64,000 nucleotides of DNA from Proteles cristata cristata. Its lineage: Eukaryota; Chordata; Mammalia; Carnivora; Hyaenidae. The notes beneath the pieces are model-generated. The model was not told the DNA's origin and made no database searches. It saw nothing but the letters and a program-made list of their open reading frames with translations. A program made the position numbers and the translations under genes. The DNA lies in contig JAESUZ010005170.1 in NCBI GenBank assembly GCA_017311185.1, positions 186,001-250,000 on the forward strand. The letters run 5' to 3'. Below are positions 1 through 62,979 of the stretch, piece after piece; positions within the stretch are counted from its first letter, which is position 1; each line of letters starts with the position of its first letter.

Positions 1-51530
<51,530 letters not shown>

Positions 51531-51956
51531 CTTTGAAGGGCTATATTAGAAAACAGAGAGTTCATGTTTGCAGCAGTCCTCTCCCATATCTGGATAGTGT
51601 TCCGGATTCACAGACTCTGGCTTCTCAACCAAGTGTATCTTATTTGCCATCTTCAAGAAAATCCTCACAATTTTGGCCTGCCAATCACACCTTGCCCCGT
51701 TATCCCCTACGGTTACGGCTCTATCCTTTTTTTATTTTTACGGCTTTATTCTTATATTTATTTTCCCTCTTTCATGCTCTTTTGTGGAGAAAAGGCACAA
51801 TTGTTCAGACTAACATCGTAAACTGTGTATCTGCCATGCCCTTTTAAATTACGAGGGCTTTTGCCCCCACTCGGCCCCCCGCCCCTCCTCCCCCCCCCAA
51901 GCCCGGGAGCTTGACCGCCAATACACAGACTCCAGTCAAGGCGTCCTCCAGCTATT

Positions 51957-52079
51957 TCAGAAGGTCTCAAAGTACGACCTCGCTACGATCTGAACCAGGT
52001 CTCTAATTATCTTCTCTTTGGACCTCTTCATCGGGCTACAGAGCCGTAGTTGTTGGGGGTCATCCCTCGTGGTCGCCAT
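51957..52079 (-). other. 40-codon ORF in distal promoter region, unrecognised
   Basis: ATG in a good context (AAAGATGGCGACC) opens 40 codons beginning MATTRDDPQQLR, Lys/Arg-rich in the middle, ending RSYFETF. I do not recognise the product. It would lie in the first distal intron if the donor at 52352 is used, so it may be chance, an upstream ORF of another first exon, or part of a YY1-like element (AAGATGGCGAC). Confidence 0.2.
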
Positions 52080-52353
52080 CTTTAAGAGGATTTTCTCCTC
52101 AGATAACTGCGGCTCTAACACACTTTTTCCCTAAATTCATATCGCAGGTGAGGTAAAGGCTATCATTTCTAACACACCTCTTTTAAACGTGCGGGAATAA
52201 CGGAAAGAAGTACAACAAAGAGAATCACTTAAAATTACCAGAAACAGCCTTGACGTATGGTCTCTCTGCCCGAAGGCAGGGCCACAGTCGGTAAGCCCCT
52301 AAAAGATACGCGCTCCGCTTTCCCAGGGTCTCTAAGGGTCTGTTTAACTCACC

Positions 52354-52570
52354 GTCCCAAGAGGACCCACAGGATTTGGCTTGGTTACCTGGGTTCTACC
52401 GATTCTGACCGCCAAACTCCTCGGCCGGCCCCCGAACCACGACAGCCAACGAAGGACCGTTAGTCAAGCTAGCAACACGCACGTTCTTAAAGCTAAGTCC
52501 CGCTCATGGAACCCGGAGTTCCGGCGTGTCTAACAGGTCGAAGGTGGTTGATTGACAGCGGATCTGACCA
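52354..52570 (-). promoter_or_regulatory. CUL4B: Distal CUL4B promoter and probable noncoding exon 1
   Basis: This is a repeat-free stretch richer in C, G and CpG than its surroundings. On the minus strand a CCAAT box in reverse (GGATTGGTCAG, about 52565-52576) lies upstream of about 200 bases that end in a strong donor, GGGACG/GTGAGTTAAA, at 52352. Splicing from there to the acceptor at 51541 would give a noncoding first exon followed by the coding exon at 51470-51540, about the right arrangement for the long CUL4B isoform. The transcription start is not defined by sequence alone, so the upper boundary is approximate. Confidence 0.5.
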
Positions 52571-52659
52571 ATCCTTCAGGGAAAACCACAGTCGCCTGAC
52601 AGAAGCCTAGTTGGCCCCAAAGCAAACAGAAAACTCAAAATATATCTTATTTGATCCCA

Positions 52660-52723
52660 CCCCCTTTTTTTTAAAGAGAAAGAAAGAGGGAGCGCGAGCG
52701 GCGTCGGAGGGTGGGGGAGAGGT

Positions 52724-52765
<42 letters not shown>

Positions 52766-52900
52766 CTCAAGTGGGCTCCATGCTCAGCACGGAGCCGCTT
52801 TGGACCTGGGTCCCAAGATCCTGAGATCAGGACCCTAACAAATATCAAGAGTCAGATGCTCAACGGACTGAGCCACCCAAGTGCTCCTGAAAATAAAATC
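52660..52900 (-). mobile_element. Feline SINE, diverged, with (GA)n
   Basis: Includes a pure (GA)17 run at about 52729-52763. Head intact to 'ctgagccacccaagtgctcc'. It bounds the distal promoter. Confidence 0.85.
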
Positions 52901-53650
52901 TTTAAAGAAAAAAAGAAGAAAAGAAAAAGAATTTTGTGGAGGCTTTGTCTGTGTCGGTTCGTGTTTCACACATTTTTTTTCTACTTGAGAATGGGATAGG
53001 TTTTTTTCCTGTTTCTATTCCTGTTATTGTTTAAAAGAAAGCTATTGGAATATAATAATAAAATGGTAATTGTAAAATCTTGGTGGTGTATATTCATTAT
53101 AAAATTCTTTTAAACTTTTCCATACATTTGAAAATTTTTATAATAAATGTTGGAAAATAAAACAAGAGGGAGATACTTTATAATACTTAAAGAAAAAAGA
53201 AAACCAAAAGCTTTGGGATTCTGTATACTTATCTTACATACAGTGTGTATTAGTTAGGACTCTTATTTGCAAGTGACAGAAACCCAAGTTGAATAAGCTT
53301 GAGGAAAATGGAGGTTTTTGGCTTCTATATCTGGGAAAGACAAGGCAGGTCTCAGACACGCCAGGATCCAGAGACTCAAATGAGTCTCAGTCATCTCTTC
53401 ATCTCTGTTTTTTGCTTCTCTCTTCTCTGTATTGCCTCATTCTCTAAGACTCTTCCACATGGTAGAGACATGTCTACCAACTACTTTGGGGACACATCTT
53501 TACAGTTTAACATCCAAAGAAAAGAGGAAGCTACGTCTTTACCTCTAATTTGTATTATTCCAAGAAAGGTCTTATATTTCTGGCCTAGGACACATGCTTA
53601 CCCCTTGCAGCTGCTACCGTGCCCAGCAGAGTTTGATATTATTTATTTTT
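52901..53650. other. Upstream sequence, no feature named
   Basis: AT-rich. The 119-codon ORF at 53299-53658 on the plus strand has no recognisable motif. Confidence 0.55.
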
Positions 53651-53654
53651 TCTT

Positions 53655-53863
53655 TTAAAAAAAAATTTAGCATTTATTTATCTTTGAGAGACAGAGATGG
53701 AGTGTGAGTGGGGGAGGGGCAGAGAGGGAGACACAGAATCCCAAGCAGGCTCCAGGCTCAGCTGTCAGCACAGAGCCTGATGCGGGGTGTGAACCCACGA
53801 ACTGTGAGATCATGACCTGAGCCAAAGTTGGACACCTAACCAACTGAGCCACCCAGGTGCCCC
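53655..53863 (-). mobile_element. Feline SINE
   Basis: GAGTTTGATATTAT before and AAGTTTGATATTATG after: clear duplication. Confidence 0.92.
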
Positions 53864-53982
53864 AGAAGTTTGATATTATGATTAGCTCATCCTGGATTAG
53901 GTACATGTCCATGAGTGTGGAGGGTGATTGGGGCAAGGTACTATCATTGCCTATCCCACCAGGACCATACTGAGAGGACAGT

Positions 53983-54212
53983 GGGGGTACCTGGGTGGCT
54001 CAGTCAGTTAAACGCCTGACTCTTGATTTTGGCTCAGATCATGATCTCATGGCTCATGGGATCGAGCCCTGTGTCAGGCTCTGCGCTGAGCTCAGAGCCT
54101 GCTTGGGATTCTCTCCCTCTTTCTCTGCTCCTCCCCTGCTCGGGAATGTGCGCTCGCCGGCGTGCTCTCTCTCTCTCCTCTCTCAAAAATAAATAAATAA
54201 ACATCGGAAACA
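53983..54212 (+). mobile_element. Feline SINE (older subtype)
   Basis: Has the 'gactcttgattttggctcag' variant; GAGAGGACAGTG before and GAAAGGACAGTGAA after. Confidence 0.9.
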
Positions 54213-54280
54213 GAAAGGACAGTGAAGAAGGAGCAGCTCTCCAAGGAAAGAGAGTGCTATTACTAGAAGCAGGAAGAAGA

Positions 54281-54500
54281 GGGCGCCTGGAGTGGCTTAG
54301 TCGGTTAAGCGTCAGACTTTAAGCTTAGGTCATGATCTCACGGTTCGACAGGTTTGAGCCGCGTTGAGCTCTGTGCTGACTGCCAGCTCAGAGCGCTGAA
54401 CTCATTTCAGTCTGTGACTCCCTCTCTCTGGCCCTCCCCTGCTCACGCTGTCTCTCTCTCTCTCCTAGAAATAAATAAAAAATATTAAAAAAAAAGAAAA
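54281..54500 (+). mobile_element. Feline SINE
   Basis: GAAGCAGGAAGAAGA before and AAAAAGCAGGAAAGAGA after. Confidence 0.9.
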
Positions 54501-54654
54501 AGCAGGAAAGAGAATGCTGGCAGGCAAACTGAAACAGCAGATGTCCACTATACAGACTTTTTAGTTTTAATGTTGTTTTTAAAATTGTGTATCTTGGATT
54601 CTCAATGCATATAATCATATCATCTGTAAATAATTATTCTTTTTTCCTCTGTAT

Positions 54655-54894
54655 TTTTATTTTTTATTTTTTAAAAATTTTTAATTTTTTTTATTTATTT
54701 CTGAGAGAGAGAGAGAGAGAAAGACAGTGTGAGCAGGGGAGGGTCAGAGAGAGGGAGATACAGAATCTGAAACAGGCTCCAGGCTCTGAGCTAGCTGTCA
54801 GCAGAGCCCGACGCGGGGCTCAAATCCACGAACTGTGAGATCATGACCTGAGCTGAAGTCAGACGCTTAACTGACTGAGCCACCCAGGCGTCCC
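54655..54894 (-). mobile_element. Feline SINE
   Basis: CCTCTGTATTTTTATTTTTT and CCCTGTATTCTTTTTATAT at the sides; body near consensus. Confidence 0.88.
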
Positions 54895-55372
54895 TGTATT
54901 CTTTTTATATTTATACAGCTTTTCTCATTTTCTTCATTTATTACATTTTAGAACCTTCAAAACATATAGAGGACATCCATACCTTATTCCAGAATTTGTT
55001 GGGAGATGACTTGATTGTGATGCTTGCACATGGCTTTCTAATATTCTTTCCTATGTTTAGAAAGCTCTCTTCTTTTGTCCTTAGAATTTTTATAAGGAAT
55101 AGTTCCTGGTTTTTATCCTATACCTTTTGGCCATCCATTGACAGACATAAAAAATAACAATTTTTGTACGGAGTGAAGTACATAAATCACCTGAAAACAA
55201 TAAGGAAAAGAAAAAACTGGAATGTAGACTCCACCTTCCATGAAACCAAGAGATAACTGTTACATGAAAGCATAAGTTGTGAAAATGGAAAGAAAGCAGG
55301 TTGACAGGTAACTGAATGATGATAGCTAGCACGAGGAAGCACTCGCAATATACTATAGACTGTTCTTTCTTT

Positions 55373-55571
55373 TAGATTTTTAAAGTATATTTATTTATAT
55401 TGAGAGAGAGAGCGGGAGAGGGAGAGAGAGAGAGAGAGAGAGAATCCCAAGAAGGCTCCACACTGCCTGCACAGAGCCCAATGTGGGGCTGGAACTCATG
55501 AACTGCAAGATCATGACCTGAGCCAAAACCAAGAGTCAGACGCTTAACTGACTGAGCCACCCAGGCGCCCC
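55373..55571 (-). mobile_element. Feline SINE
   Basis: ACTATAGACTGTTC is repeated exactly on both sides. Confidence 0.93.
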
Positions 55572-55955
55572 ACTATAGACTGTTCAAAGTACTTCATGCA
55601 TGGTACCCCAGCAAAGAGGTTTCTTATTTGTAGAAACTGAACTAGAGAGAGATCCGAAGGTTCATGATACGGCTGGTTCTGCTTGTGAATCTTCACTGAA
55701 CTATACACTTACCATTTGTGTATTTTTGTATGTTATTAATCAGTAACAAGCTTTTAAAGTAGACAAAACAACAAATAAATGAAAACAAACTCGGGAGGTT
55801 ATAGACTTGAAGACAAATAAGGGTAGTGGAGTGTGCTAGACTAAAAATAGGGGAAATAGAGGAAAGTCGAGGATTTTAGTTTCCGTATCAAGTTCCCAGA
55901 ATACAGGCACCCAGGCTTACAACCCAGGTAGGACAGATTTAACCTGTCCTTCTCC

Positions 55956-56055
55956 AGGGGCGCCTGACTGGCTCAGTTGGTAGAGCATACAACTCTTGAT
56001 CTCAGGGTTATGAGTTTGAGCCTCACACTGGGCATAGAGAACAAGCAAACTGTCC
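55956..56055 (+). mobile_element. Short carnivore SINE
   Basis: Head plus 'cttgatctcagggttatgag'; AACCTGTCCTTCTCC before and AACTGTCCTTCTCTGG after mark the target. Confidence 0.85.
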
Positions 56056-56278
56056 TTCTCTGGAGAATTAAACCACCCCAGAGAAAAGACTACTGATAGC
56101 CCAGCCAAAAAGCATCCTGCCGTCCATCCAATCACCATACAACAAAATCTCCCCCCCCCAAACCAAGCACACAGAACTTCCAATTGGCTTTTTATCCCCT
56201 TGCTATTAAATACGAACAAATGACCCAGGATTTCAGACAGTTCAAGGAAATTTCAACATGAAAGCCAAAGGCCATTCC

Positions 56279-56306
56279 AAACAAACAAACAAACAAACAA
56301 ACAAGA
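56279..56306. repeat. (AAAC)n microsatellite
   Basis: About seven CAAA units. Confidence 0.95.
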
Positions 56307-56469
56307 GGAAGGTGGATAAAAGAGACAATGCAGGGAGCAGATGAAAACATAAAAACAACCACTAGGCTTCTGCTTTAATAGTATATTCAGAGAAATAAGA
56401 GACAACGTTATATTAATAAAACATGAAACAGGAGTGGGGAACAAAAAGCCCACATAGAGGCACACCGTT

Positions 56470-56935
56470 GTGAAATTTCAGAATACCTGAGTTAAAGAGC
56501 ACGACATAAAAGCCTCCAGAAGCAGGACAAAGTAAAAGACCCATACAAAGGATTAGGAATAAGATAACATTGGGCTTCCCAACAGAAATGGGTAAAGCTG
56601 AAAGGCGGTGGAACCACGATGCGTTCAGTATTCTTAGTGAATATAATTTCCAAGATAGAATTCTCTGCTCAGCAAACTATCAATTGAGTGTTTGAGTAGA
56701 ATAAATACACTTTCAGACATGCAGTGATCAAAATGTTTTCGTCCCATGCATGTTCTTCCAAGAAGCAAGTGGAGTACATGCTTTACTAACCCTACAGAGT
56801 AAACCAAGACAGAAGACACAGCATCTAAGAAACAGCAGATCTGACACAGAAGATTGGATGAGGAAGACAGAGGGCTCCAAGGGAAAAAAAAGGAGGAACC
56901 GATAGACTATTTGTTAATTTAACTGTGTTAAAATC
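56470..56935 (+). mobile_element. Old L1 fragment
   Basis: 'aagatagaattctctgctca' and 'aataaatacactttcagaca' resemble the ORF2 end/3' UTR of old L1 families. Confidence 0.5.
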
Positions 56936-56941
56936 TATATG

Positions 56942-57140
56942 AAGGAGTGGCTGGGTGGCTCAGTCAGTTGGGCATCCGACCTTGTCTCAGGTCATGATCT
57001 CACAGTTCATGAGTTCGAGCCCGGCATCGGGCTCTCTGCTGTCAGCACAGAGCGTGCTTCAGATCTTCTGTGCCCCTCTCACTGTCCTTCTCCCACCTCA
57101 AAAATAAACATGTTTTTAAAAAAACACTTAAAAAAGTTAT
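56942..57140 (+). mobile_element. Feline SINE
   Basis: Diverged head (AGTGGCTGGGTGGCTCAG) and a 3-base shift around GTTGGGCATCC; the CT region is short. Confidence 0.87.
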
Positions 57141-57331
57141 ACTGAAAGTCTGTTGGATGGCTTGGAAGGACTTAACCATAGGTATAGACAGGGCTGCTGT
57201 TACACAACTGCACAAGCCATGCGCTGTACATCTAGGAGCCCTGTAGAAAACACACACACACAAAGCAAATGATACGGAGAGACAATTATTAAATCCAGGA
57301 AAAGAAAAAGTTGCTTAAGAAAGGAAGTATA

Positions 57332-57552
57332 GGGGCGCCTGGGTGGCTCAGTCGGTTAAGCGTCCGACTTCGGCTCAGGTCATGATCTCACAGTTCGTGG
57401 GTTCGAGTCCCGCGTCGGGCTCTGTGCTGACAGCTCAGAGCCTGGAGCCTGTTTCAGATTCTGTGTCTCCCTCTCTCTCTGACCCTCCCCTGCTCATGCT
57501 GTCTCTCTCTATCTCTCAGAAATAAATTTAAAAATTTAAAAATTTAAAAAAA
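57332..57552 (+). mobile_element. Feline SINE, youngest-looking copy
   Basis: Head and B box match the apparent consensus; perfect duplication AAGAAAGGAAGTATA around it. Confidence 0.95.
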
Positions 57553-57736
57553 AAGAAAGGAAGTATAACCATAATTTACTACCTGGATCATCTGCAAATT
57601 TTTTATGAAGCCACAAAAAAGAAAGTGATGGAACTGTATGTACCCATCTAAAAGGTATCTTTGATGCATTAAGTGGGAAATAAAATCAGTTATAGCCCAA
57701 TGTGTATTGACTGATCCTATTTTTATTTAAAAATTT

Positions 57737-57954
57737 AGGGGCGCCTGGGTGGCTCAGTCGGTTAAGCGTCTGACTTCAGCTCAGGTCACGATCTCACTGT
57801 TCGTGAGTTCGAGCCTCATGTTGGGCTCTGGGCTAACAGCTCAGAGCCTTGAGCCTGCTTCAGATTTTGTGTCTCCTTCTGTCTCTGCCCCTCTCCCACT
57901 TATCCTCTGTCTCTCTCTCTCTCTCAAAAATGAATAAACACTAAAAAAAAAAAA
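57737..57954 (+). mobile_element. Feline SINE
   Basis: Second of three same-strand copies in 850 bases. Near-consensus head. Confidence 0.92.
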
Positions 57955-57966
57955 GACATGCCATTT

Positions 57967-58180
57967 GTAGGCACATGGGTGGCTCAGTTGGTTAAGCATC
58001 TGACTTCAGCTCAGAGCATGATCTCACGGTTCATGGGTTCAAGCCCTGCATCACGCTCTGCCCAGAGCCTGAAGCCTGCTTTGGATTCTGTGTCTCTTCT
58101 CTCTGCCCCTCCCACATTTGTGCTCTGTCTCTCTCTCTCTCTCTCAAAAATAAATAAACATTTAAAAAATGTTTTAAAAA
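57967..58180 (+). mobile_element. Feline SINE
   Basis: Third copy; starts 12 bases after the previous tail. About 13 bases are lost around 'gctctgcccagagcctg'. Confidence 0.9.
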
Positions 58181-58628
58181 TATACACATATTTGCCTTAT
58201 ATACTGGCATCAGCATACTATCAGGTCAAGAAGCTAAGGCAGCAAACTGCTAGTATAGGTAACTTCTAGGATATGGTATTAGGGAGGCAGAAGAGCACTT
58301 ACATATATACCTTCTGCGGGGTTTCTATGAGAATTACTTCTGGTAGATATGCTCATGGCCCATGTTGGCTAAGTGGGTAGGTTGTGGGAGCAGGAGAGGG
58401 AAGGAGCATTCTAGAATGGTCTGTAGAGGCCTTGTCCCTAGTTCCTGAGGACAACTCCCGAAGAGGCCTAGTGATGGTCGACAGTCTCTGAGGGCTGTTG
58501 GTGGCATTTGCATTAAAGACCTCTCCCCTTAAGTAAATAAAATAAAATACAGACCTCTGCTCTTGATGCTGAGGGTGGATCTATCTCTAGTGACGAGGGC
58601 CTAGTCTTTAAAACCAGAGTTCCCTGAT

Positions 58629-58860
58629 GGGGTGCCTGGGTGACTCAGTTGGTTAAGCGTCCGACTTCAGCTCAGGTCATGATCTCATGGTTCCAGCCCT
58701 GTGTCGGGCTCTGTGCTGACAGCCAGCTCAGAGCCTGGAGCCTGTCTTCAGATTCTGTGTGTCTCTCTCTCTCTGACCCTCCCCTGCTCATGCTGTCTCT
58801 CTCTCTCTCTCTCTCTCTGAAAAATAAATAAAACATTAAAAAATTTTTTAAAAATAAAAT
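58629..58860 (+). mobile_element. Feline SINE
   Basis: 17-base duplication AAAACCAGAGTTCCCTG at 58610-58626 and 58861-58877. Part of the head is shortened. Confidence 0.93.
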
Positions 58861-59167
58861 AAAACCAGAGTTCCCTGCCTGAGCTCCCCAGCTCTACAAT
58901 GTTGGCTTTGCAAGGGCTCAGGGAGGTCAGAGGCCTGTCTCTCAGGGAAGTGGGTGGTGGGGAGCAGAGGCTGCTGTCATCATAGGATGCCTACTTGAGC
59001 AAAGTCTCTCTGAGCTTGAACCTGACCTCTCGGCCCTGTGCGTGGAATTGGGAGAAGCCCCAGAGGTGGAGGCTTTGTCACTAGGCATCGTAATTGGCAT
59101 TTGCCGATGCTACCACTTGTGTATAGGATTCTTTCAGATATGTCCTGCACAAGGGTGCACATTTGGT

Positions 59168-59173
59168 AAATTT

Positions 59174-59220
<47 letters not shown>

Positions 59221-59404
59221 TTTTTGAGAGAAATAGAGAGCAAGGGGAGGAGGGGGCAGAGAGAGAGGGAGACAGAATCCCAAGCAGGCTCCACGCTGTC
59301 TGCACAGAGCCCGATGTGGGGCTCGAACTCACGAACTGGGAGATCATGACCTAAGCTGAAATCAAGAGTCGGACACTTAAGCGGCTGAGCCACCCAGTGT
59401 CCCA
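59168..59404 (-). mobile_element. Feline SINE with long (TTTA)n tail
   Basis: The tail is a pure (TTTA)13-14 microsatellite at about 59168-59224. GGGTGCACATTTG is duplicated at both ends. Confidence 0.93.
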
Positions 59405-60431
59405 TGGGGTGCACATTTGAAGGTGTATGTGGGAGGGGAGTGAAATCTCCTAATCTTGAGCCCTCATGCAGGAATGCCACTGTCCACAGACATGGCCAAC
59501 TTTTTTACAACTGACCTATCCAAAGGGGTGCCATTTTCTAATCAATTCACCCTGATGGGGCACTTTTATTTTTGGCAGCTTTTCTACTCTGAGGGTTCTG
59601 CTAGTGGCCAGCTTGGCCCTCTCAGAAGTACTAATATGCAGATACTAGGTTGCTAGATCCTAATGGGCGTTAATTAGAAGTCCTGAGAAATCAGAGGCCA
59701 GTCTTGTAAGAGGCCTTTTCCCCTGGCCTCTCAGAGGGAGCTCTAGCCACTCTCCTTGCCTCAGGGCAAATTGATGTAAGAAAATTACTTTGGTCAGATT
59801 AGATCGAGATGACAGCCTAGGCACTAGTAACTTTGTCCCTATCATCTCTTCCCCAAACCCTTTAAAAGGACCAAGAGTGGTATAATTAAAGGCAAGTGTA
59901 CCGTCAGCGGTTCAGAAATTGTAAAGAATGCCTTGAGGATAGAAATGAGAAATAATCATACCGATAAGACAGGAGAAGGATCCCAGTCTAAAACATGCAA
60001 GAGAAAATTATTTGAGCAAATCCAGAAAAAAAAAATCTCAGAATGAATAAATACAAAAAGTTGGAGGGGGTCCTCTAGTCAATTACAGAATTACATTCAG
60101 AAAACAAGGATCCGTTCTGCCCCTCCATGACCAGCCCTGCCCCTCCATCCCTCCACTTGCTCCAAAGTTAAAACCTAAAATTTTACACCAAAGTTAAGTG
60201 AGCGATTTGCTTTGCAAAGTTGGCTTGTGTGAGTACAGGATTCTAGAAAAAAAACCAGAGCAGACCTTGCTCTGTATGATCTAGACTTCCCCAAAATATG
60301 TGGAAAAACATAAAAAGAGAAGCACCTCTGCCAGGAGAGAATACACTTGAGTCCTCTGCCAAAGTAAAATTGTTTTGGCAATTTGCAGGGAGCCAGGGGG
60401 AACAGCCTTTCTGCCTCCTCCAAACCCACCT
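59405..60431. other. Intergenic segment, nothing named
   Basis: Unique-looking sequence. ORFs are short and featureless. Confidence 0.55.
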
Positions 60432-60658
60432 GCTTTATTTTTTTTTTAATGTTTGTTTATTTTTGAAAGAACGATTGACAGAGTGTGAGTCGGGGAGGGG
60501 TGCAGAGAGAGGGAGACACAGAATTCCAGGCAGGCTCCAGGGTCTGAGCTGTCAGCACAGAGCCTGACGCAGGGCTCGAACTCACCAACTCAAGAACCAT
60601 GAGATCATGATCTGAGCCAAAGACAGATGTTTAACTGACTGAGCCACCCAGGCGCCTC
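60432..60658 (-). mobile_element. Feline SINE
   Basis: CCAAACCCACCTGCTTTA and TAAACCCACCCACTTTA flank it. Confidence 0.92.
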
Positions 60659-60704
60659 TAAACCCACCCACTTTAAAGTGAACCCTCTATACCCACCCAC
60701 TTTA

Positions 60705-60893
60705 TTTTTTGTTTTTGTTTTTAATGTTTATTTATTTTTGAGGGGGGAGGGGCAGAGAGAGAAGGACAGAGGATCCGAAGCAATCTCTGTGCTGACAACA
60801 GAGAATCTGATGTGGGGCTCAAACCCACAAACCTTGAGATCATGACCTGAACTGAAGTCGGATGCTTAACGGACTGAGCCACCCAGGTGCCCT
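60705..60893 (-). mobile_element. Feline SINE
   Basis: ACCCACCCACTTTA before, GGCCACCCACTTTA after; the GA region is mostly replaced by a G run. It lies only 46 bases from the previous element, and both used the same CCCACTTTA target. Confidence 0.9.
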
Positions 60894-60899
60894 AGTATG

Positions 60900-61430
60900 G
60901 CCACCCACTTTAAAACAACACATGCAGCCCGCTTATACAGAGCCCTCCTGCTCAGGAGACAGGCCAGGTGAGGAACACAAAACTGCAGAGGAAACCCAGG
61001 CAAGCTATGTTTGCTAATGATTTGTCCCTTATTCATGAATATATACGGACAACAAAGAATTAGTGAAAATATTTGGAGAAAATCTACAACATAAAAGAGA
61101 AGAACAAAAATGAGTAAATAGTATAATTGATCCTAGTGGTGAAGGGGAGGGAAGAATGAAATAATATACAGAAAACCCCTCCAATTTTTAGATTCTAATT
61201 TTTAGACATATTCAGAACATATTGTAGACATATTCCAAACCTCTATGAAGGACTCAGGTAGGCATTACAGCAAAGTGAAAAATGAATCCTCAAATCAGGA
61301 ACATTGTAGAATATAAGCAATAGTGGTAAGCAAAGAAATAGCAAGACTTCGAGTTGTCCAAACGCTAGCCTAAAATAGCACCATTTGAAGCAAACGAAAG
61401 TATAATTCAGATCTAAAAATATCAAGAGAC
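60900..61430. other. Intergenic AT-rich segment
   Basis: Possibly remains of old L1, too decayed to assign. Confidence 0.4.
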
Positions 61431-61431
61431 A

Positions 61432-61662
61432 GGGGCGTCTGGGTGGCTCAGTCGGTTAAGTGTCCAACTTTGGCTCAGGTCATGATCTCACAGTTCGTGG
61501 GTTTGAGCCCCGCATCGGGCTCTGTGCTGACAGCTCAGAGTCTGGAGCCTGATTTGGATTCTGGGTCTCCCTCTCTCTCTGCTCCTCCCCCACTCATGCT
61601 CTGTCCCTCTCTGTCCCTCAAAAATAAATAAACATTAAAACATTTTAAAAAACATTAAGAGA
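61432..61662 (+). mobile_element. Feline SINE
   Basis: AATATCAAGAGACA before and AACATTAAGAGACA after: duplicated target. Confidence 0.93.
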
Positions 61663-61694
61663 CAAAAGGACACTTAATTCTGATAACAGTTACA

Positions 61695-61805
61695 CTTGAG
61701 CCTGGTTGGCTCAGTTAGTGGAACATGCAACTCTTGTTCTCGGGGTTGTGAGTTCAGGCCCCATGTTGGGAAGAGATTGCTTAAAAATAAAATCTTGGAA
61801 AAGTT
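61695..61805 (+). mobile_element. Short carnivore SINE
   Basis: 'agcctggttggctcagttag' head, 'gggttgtgagttcaggcccc', AATAAAATCTTGG tail. Confidence 0.83.
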
Positions 61806-61817
61806 TTAAAAAAAATC

Positions 61818-62030
61818 TTGGGGCGACTGGGTGGCTCAGTCTGTTAAGCGTCTAACTCTTGGTTTCAGCTCAGGTCGTGATCTGACAGTTCGTGGGTTCA
61901 AGCCCTGCATCGGGCTCACTGCTGACAGTGCAGAGCCTGCTTGGATTCTCTCTCTCCCTCTCTCTGCCCTTCCCCGGCTTGTGCTCTCTCTCTCTCTCAA
62001 AATAAGTAAATAACACTTTTAAAAACATAC
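61818..62030 (+). mobile_element. Feline SINE
   Basis: Starts in the tail of the short SINE (AAAATCTTGGGGCGACTGGG); older 'ctcttggtttcagctcagg' variant. Confidence 0.9.
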
Positions 62031-62406
62031 ATAAGAGATAAAATTGTAAACAAAAAGGTACATTCCACCAAGAACATGTGACAATCATGAACCTTAATGC
62101 ATATAACTAATGAATGAAAGATACACAAAGCAAAGTCTGTTAGAAATACAAGAATAAAAATTTACAAATAACCAATCATAGGGGGAAGTTTCCCCTCTCT
62201 TGCTCTCCCTTTCCTTCCTCCCTCCTTCTATCCATATCCCTTTCCTACCTTCTCCCCTACTTTCCTCTAAAAGTATATATTTAGCAGCTAATATATGTCA
62301 AGTATTGTGTTAGGTACTGTGTTAGGTACTGTGAGCACAGTAGCAAGCAAAACAACCTTGGTGCCTGCCAGTGGAGCTTATACTCTAGTCAGAGAGACAA
62401 ACATTC

Positions 62407-62610
62407 TTTTTTTTTTTTTAAGTTTATTTATTTATTCTGGGAGAGGGAAAGTTCAAGCAGGTGAGGGACAGAGAGAATGGGAGGGAGAAACTCCCAAACA
62501 CGCTCCATGTTATCAGCACAGAGCCGGCACAGGGCTCAGCCTCACAAGCCTTGAGATCGTGACCTGAGCCAAAGTCACATACTTAACCAACTGAGCCACC
62601 CAGGTGCCCC
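62407..62610 (-). mobile_element. Feline SINE
   Basis: GACAAACATTCTT / GACAAACATTATT duplication. It splits an older repeat whose text 'attgtgttaggtactgtg' is L2/MIR-like. Confidence 0.92.
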
Positions 62611-62744
62611 AAGACAAACATTATTCAAATATTAGTTCAAACACATGTAAAATTACAACTGTGATGAGTGCTCTGTAGGAGAGATACACAGAGGTGTGAG
62701 AGGTCAGGGAAACTTACCTGAGCAAGCGACACATCCCCAAAGAT

Positions 62745-62962
62745 CTGAAAAGTACGTTGGAACAGTTAAGCAACTGACTTCAGCTCAGATCGTGATCTTA
62801 CTGCTCGTGAGTTCAAGCCCCACATTGGGTTCTGTGCTGATAGCTTGGAGTCTGGAGTCTGCTTTGGATTCTCTCTCCCTCTCTCTGCCCCTCCCCTGCT
62901 CATGCTCTGTCTCTCTCTCTCTCTCTCAAAAATAAATAAACATTAAAAAAAGAAGAAGAAAA
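62745..62962 (+). mobile_element. Feline SINE, head damaged
   Basis: The first about 20 bases are replaced or lost; recognisable from AGTTAAGCAACTGACTTCAG on. Confidence 0.87.
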
Positions 62963-62979
62963 GGCATTCTAAGACTTTA

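Noticed and set aside
57343..57525. Many 60-140 codon ORFs beginning MAQSVKRPTSAQVMIS or similar
   Set aside because: They are translations of the SINE head and body; the same peptide recurs at each plus- or minus-strand copy with random changes.
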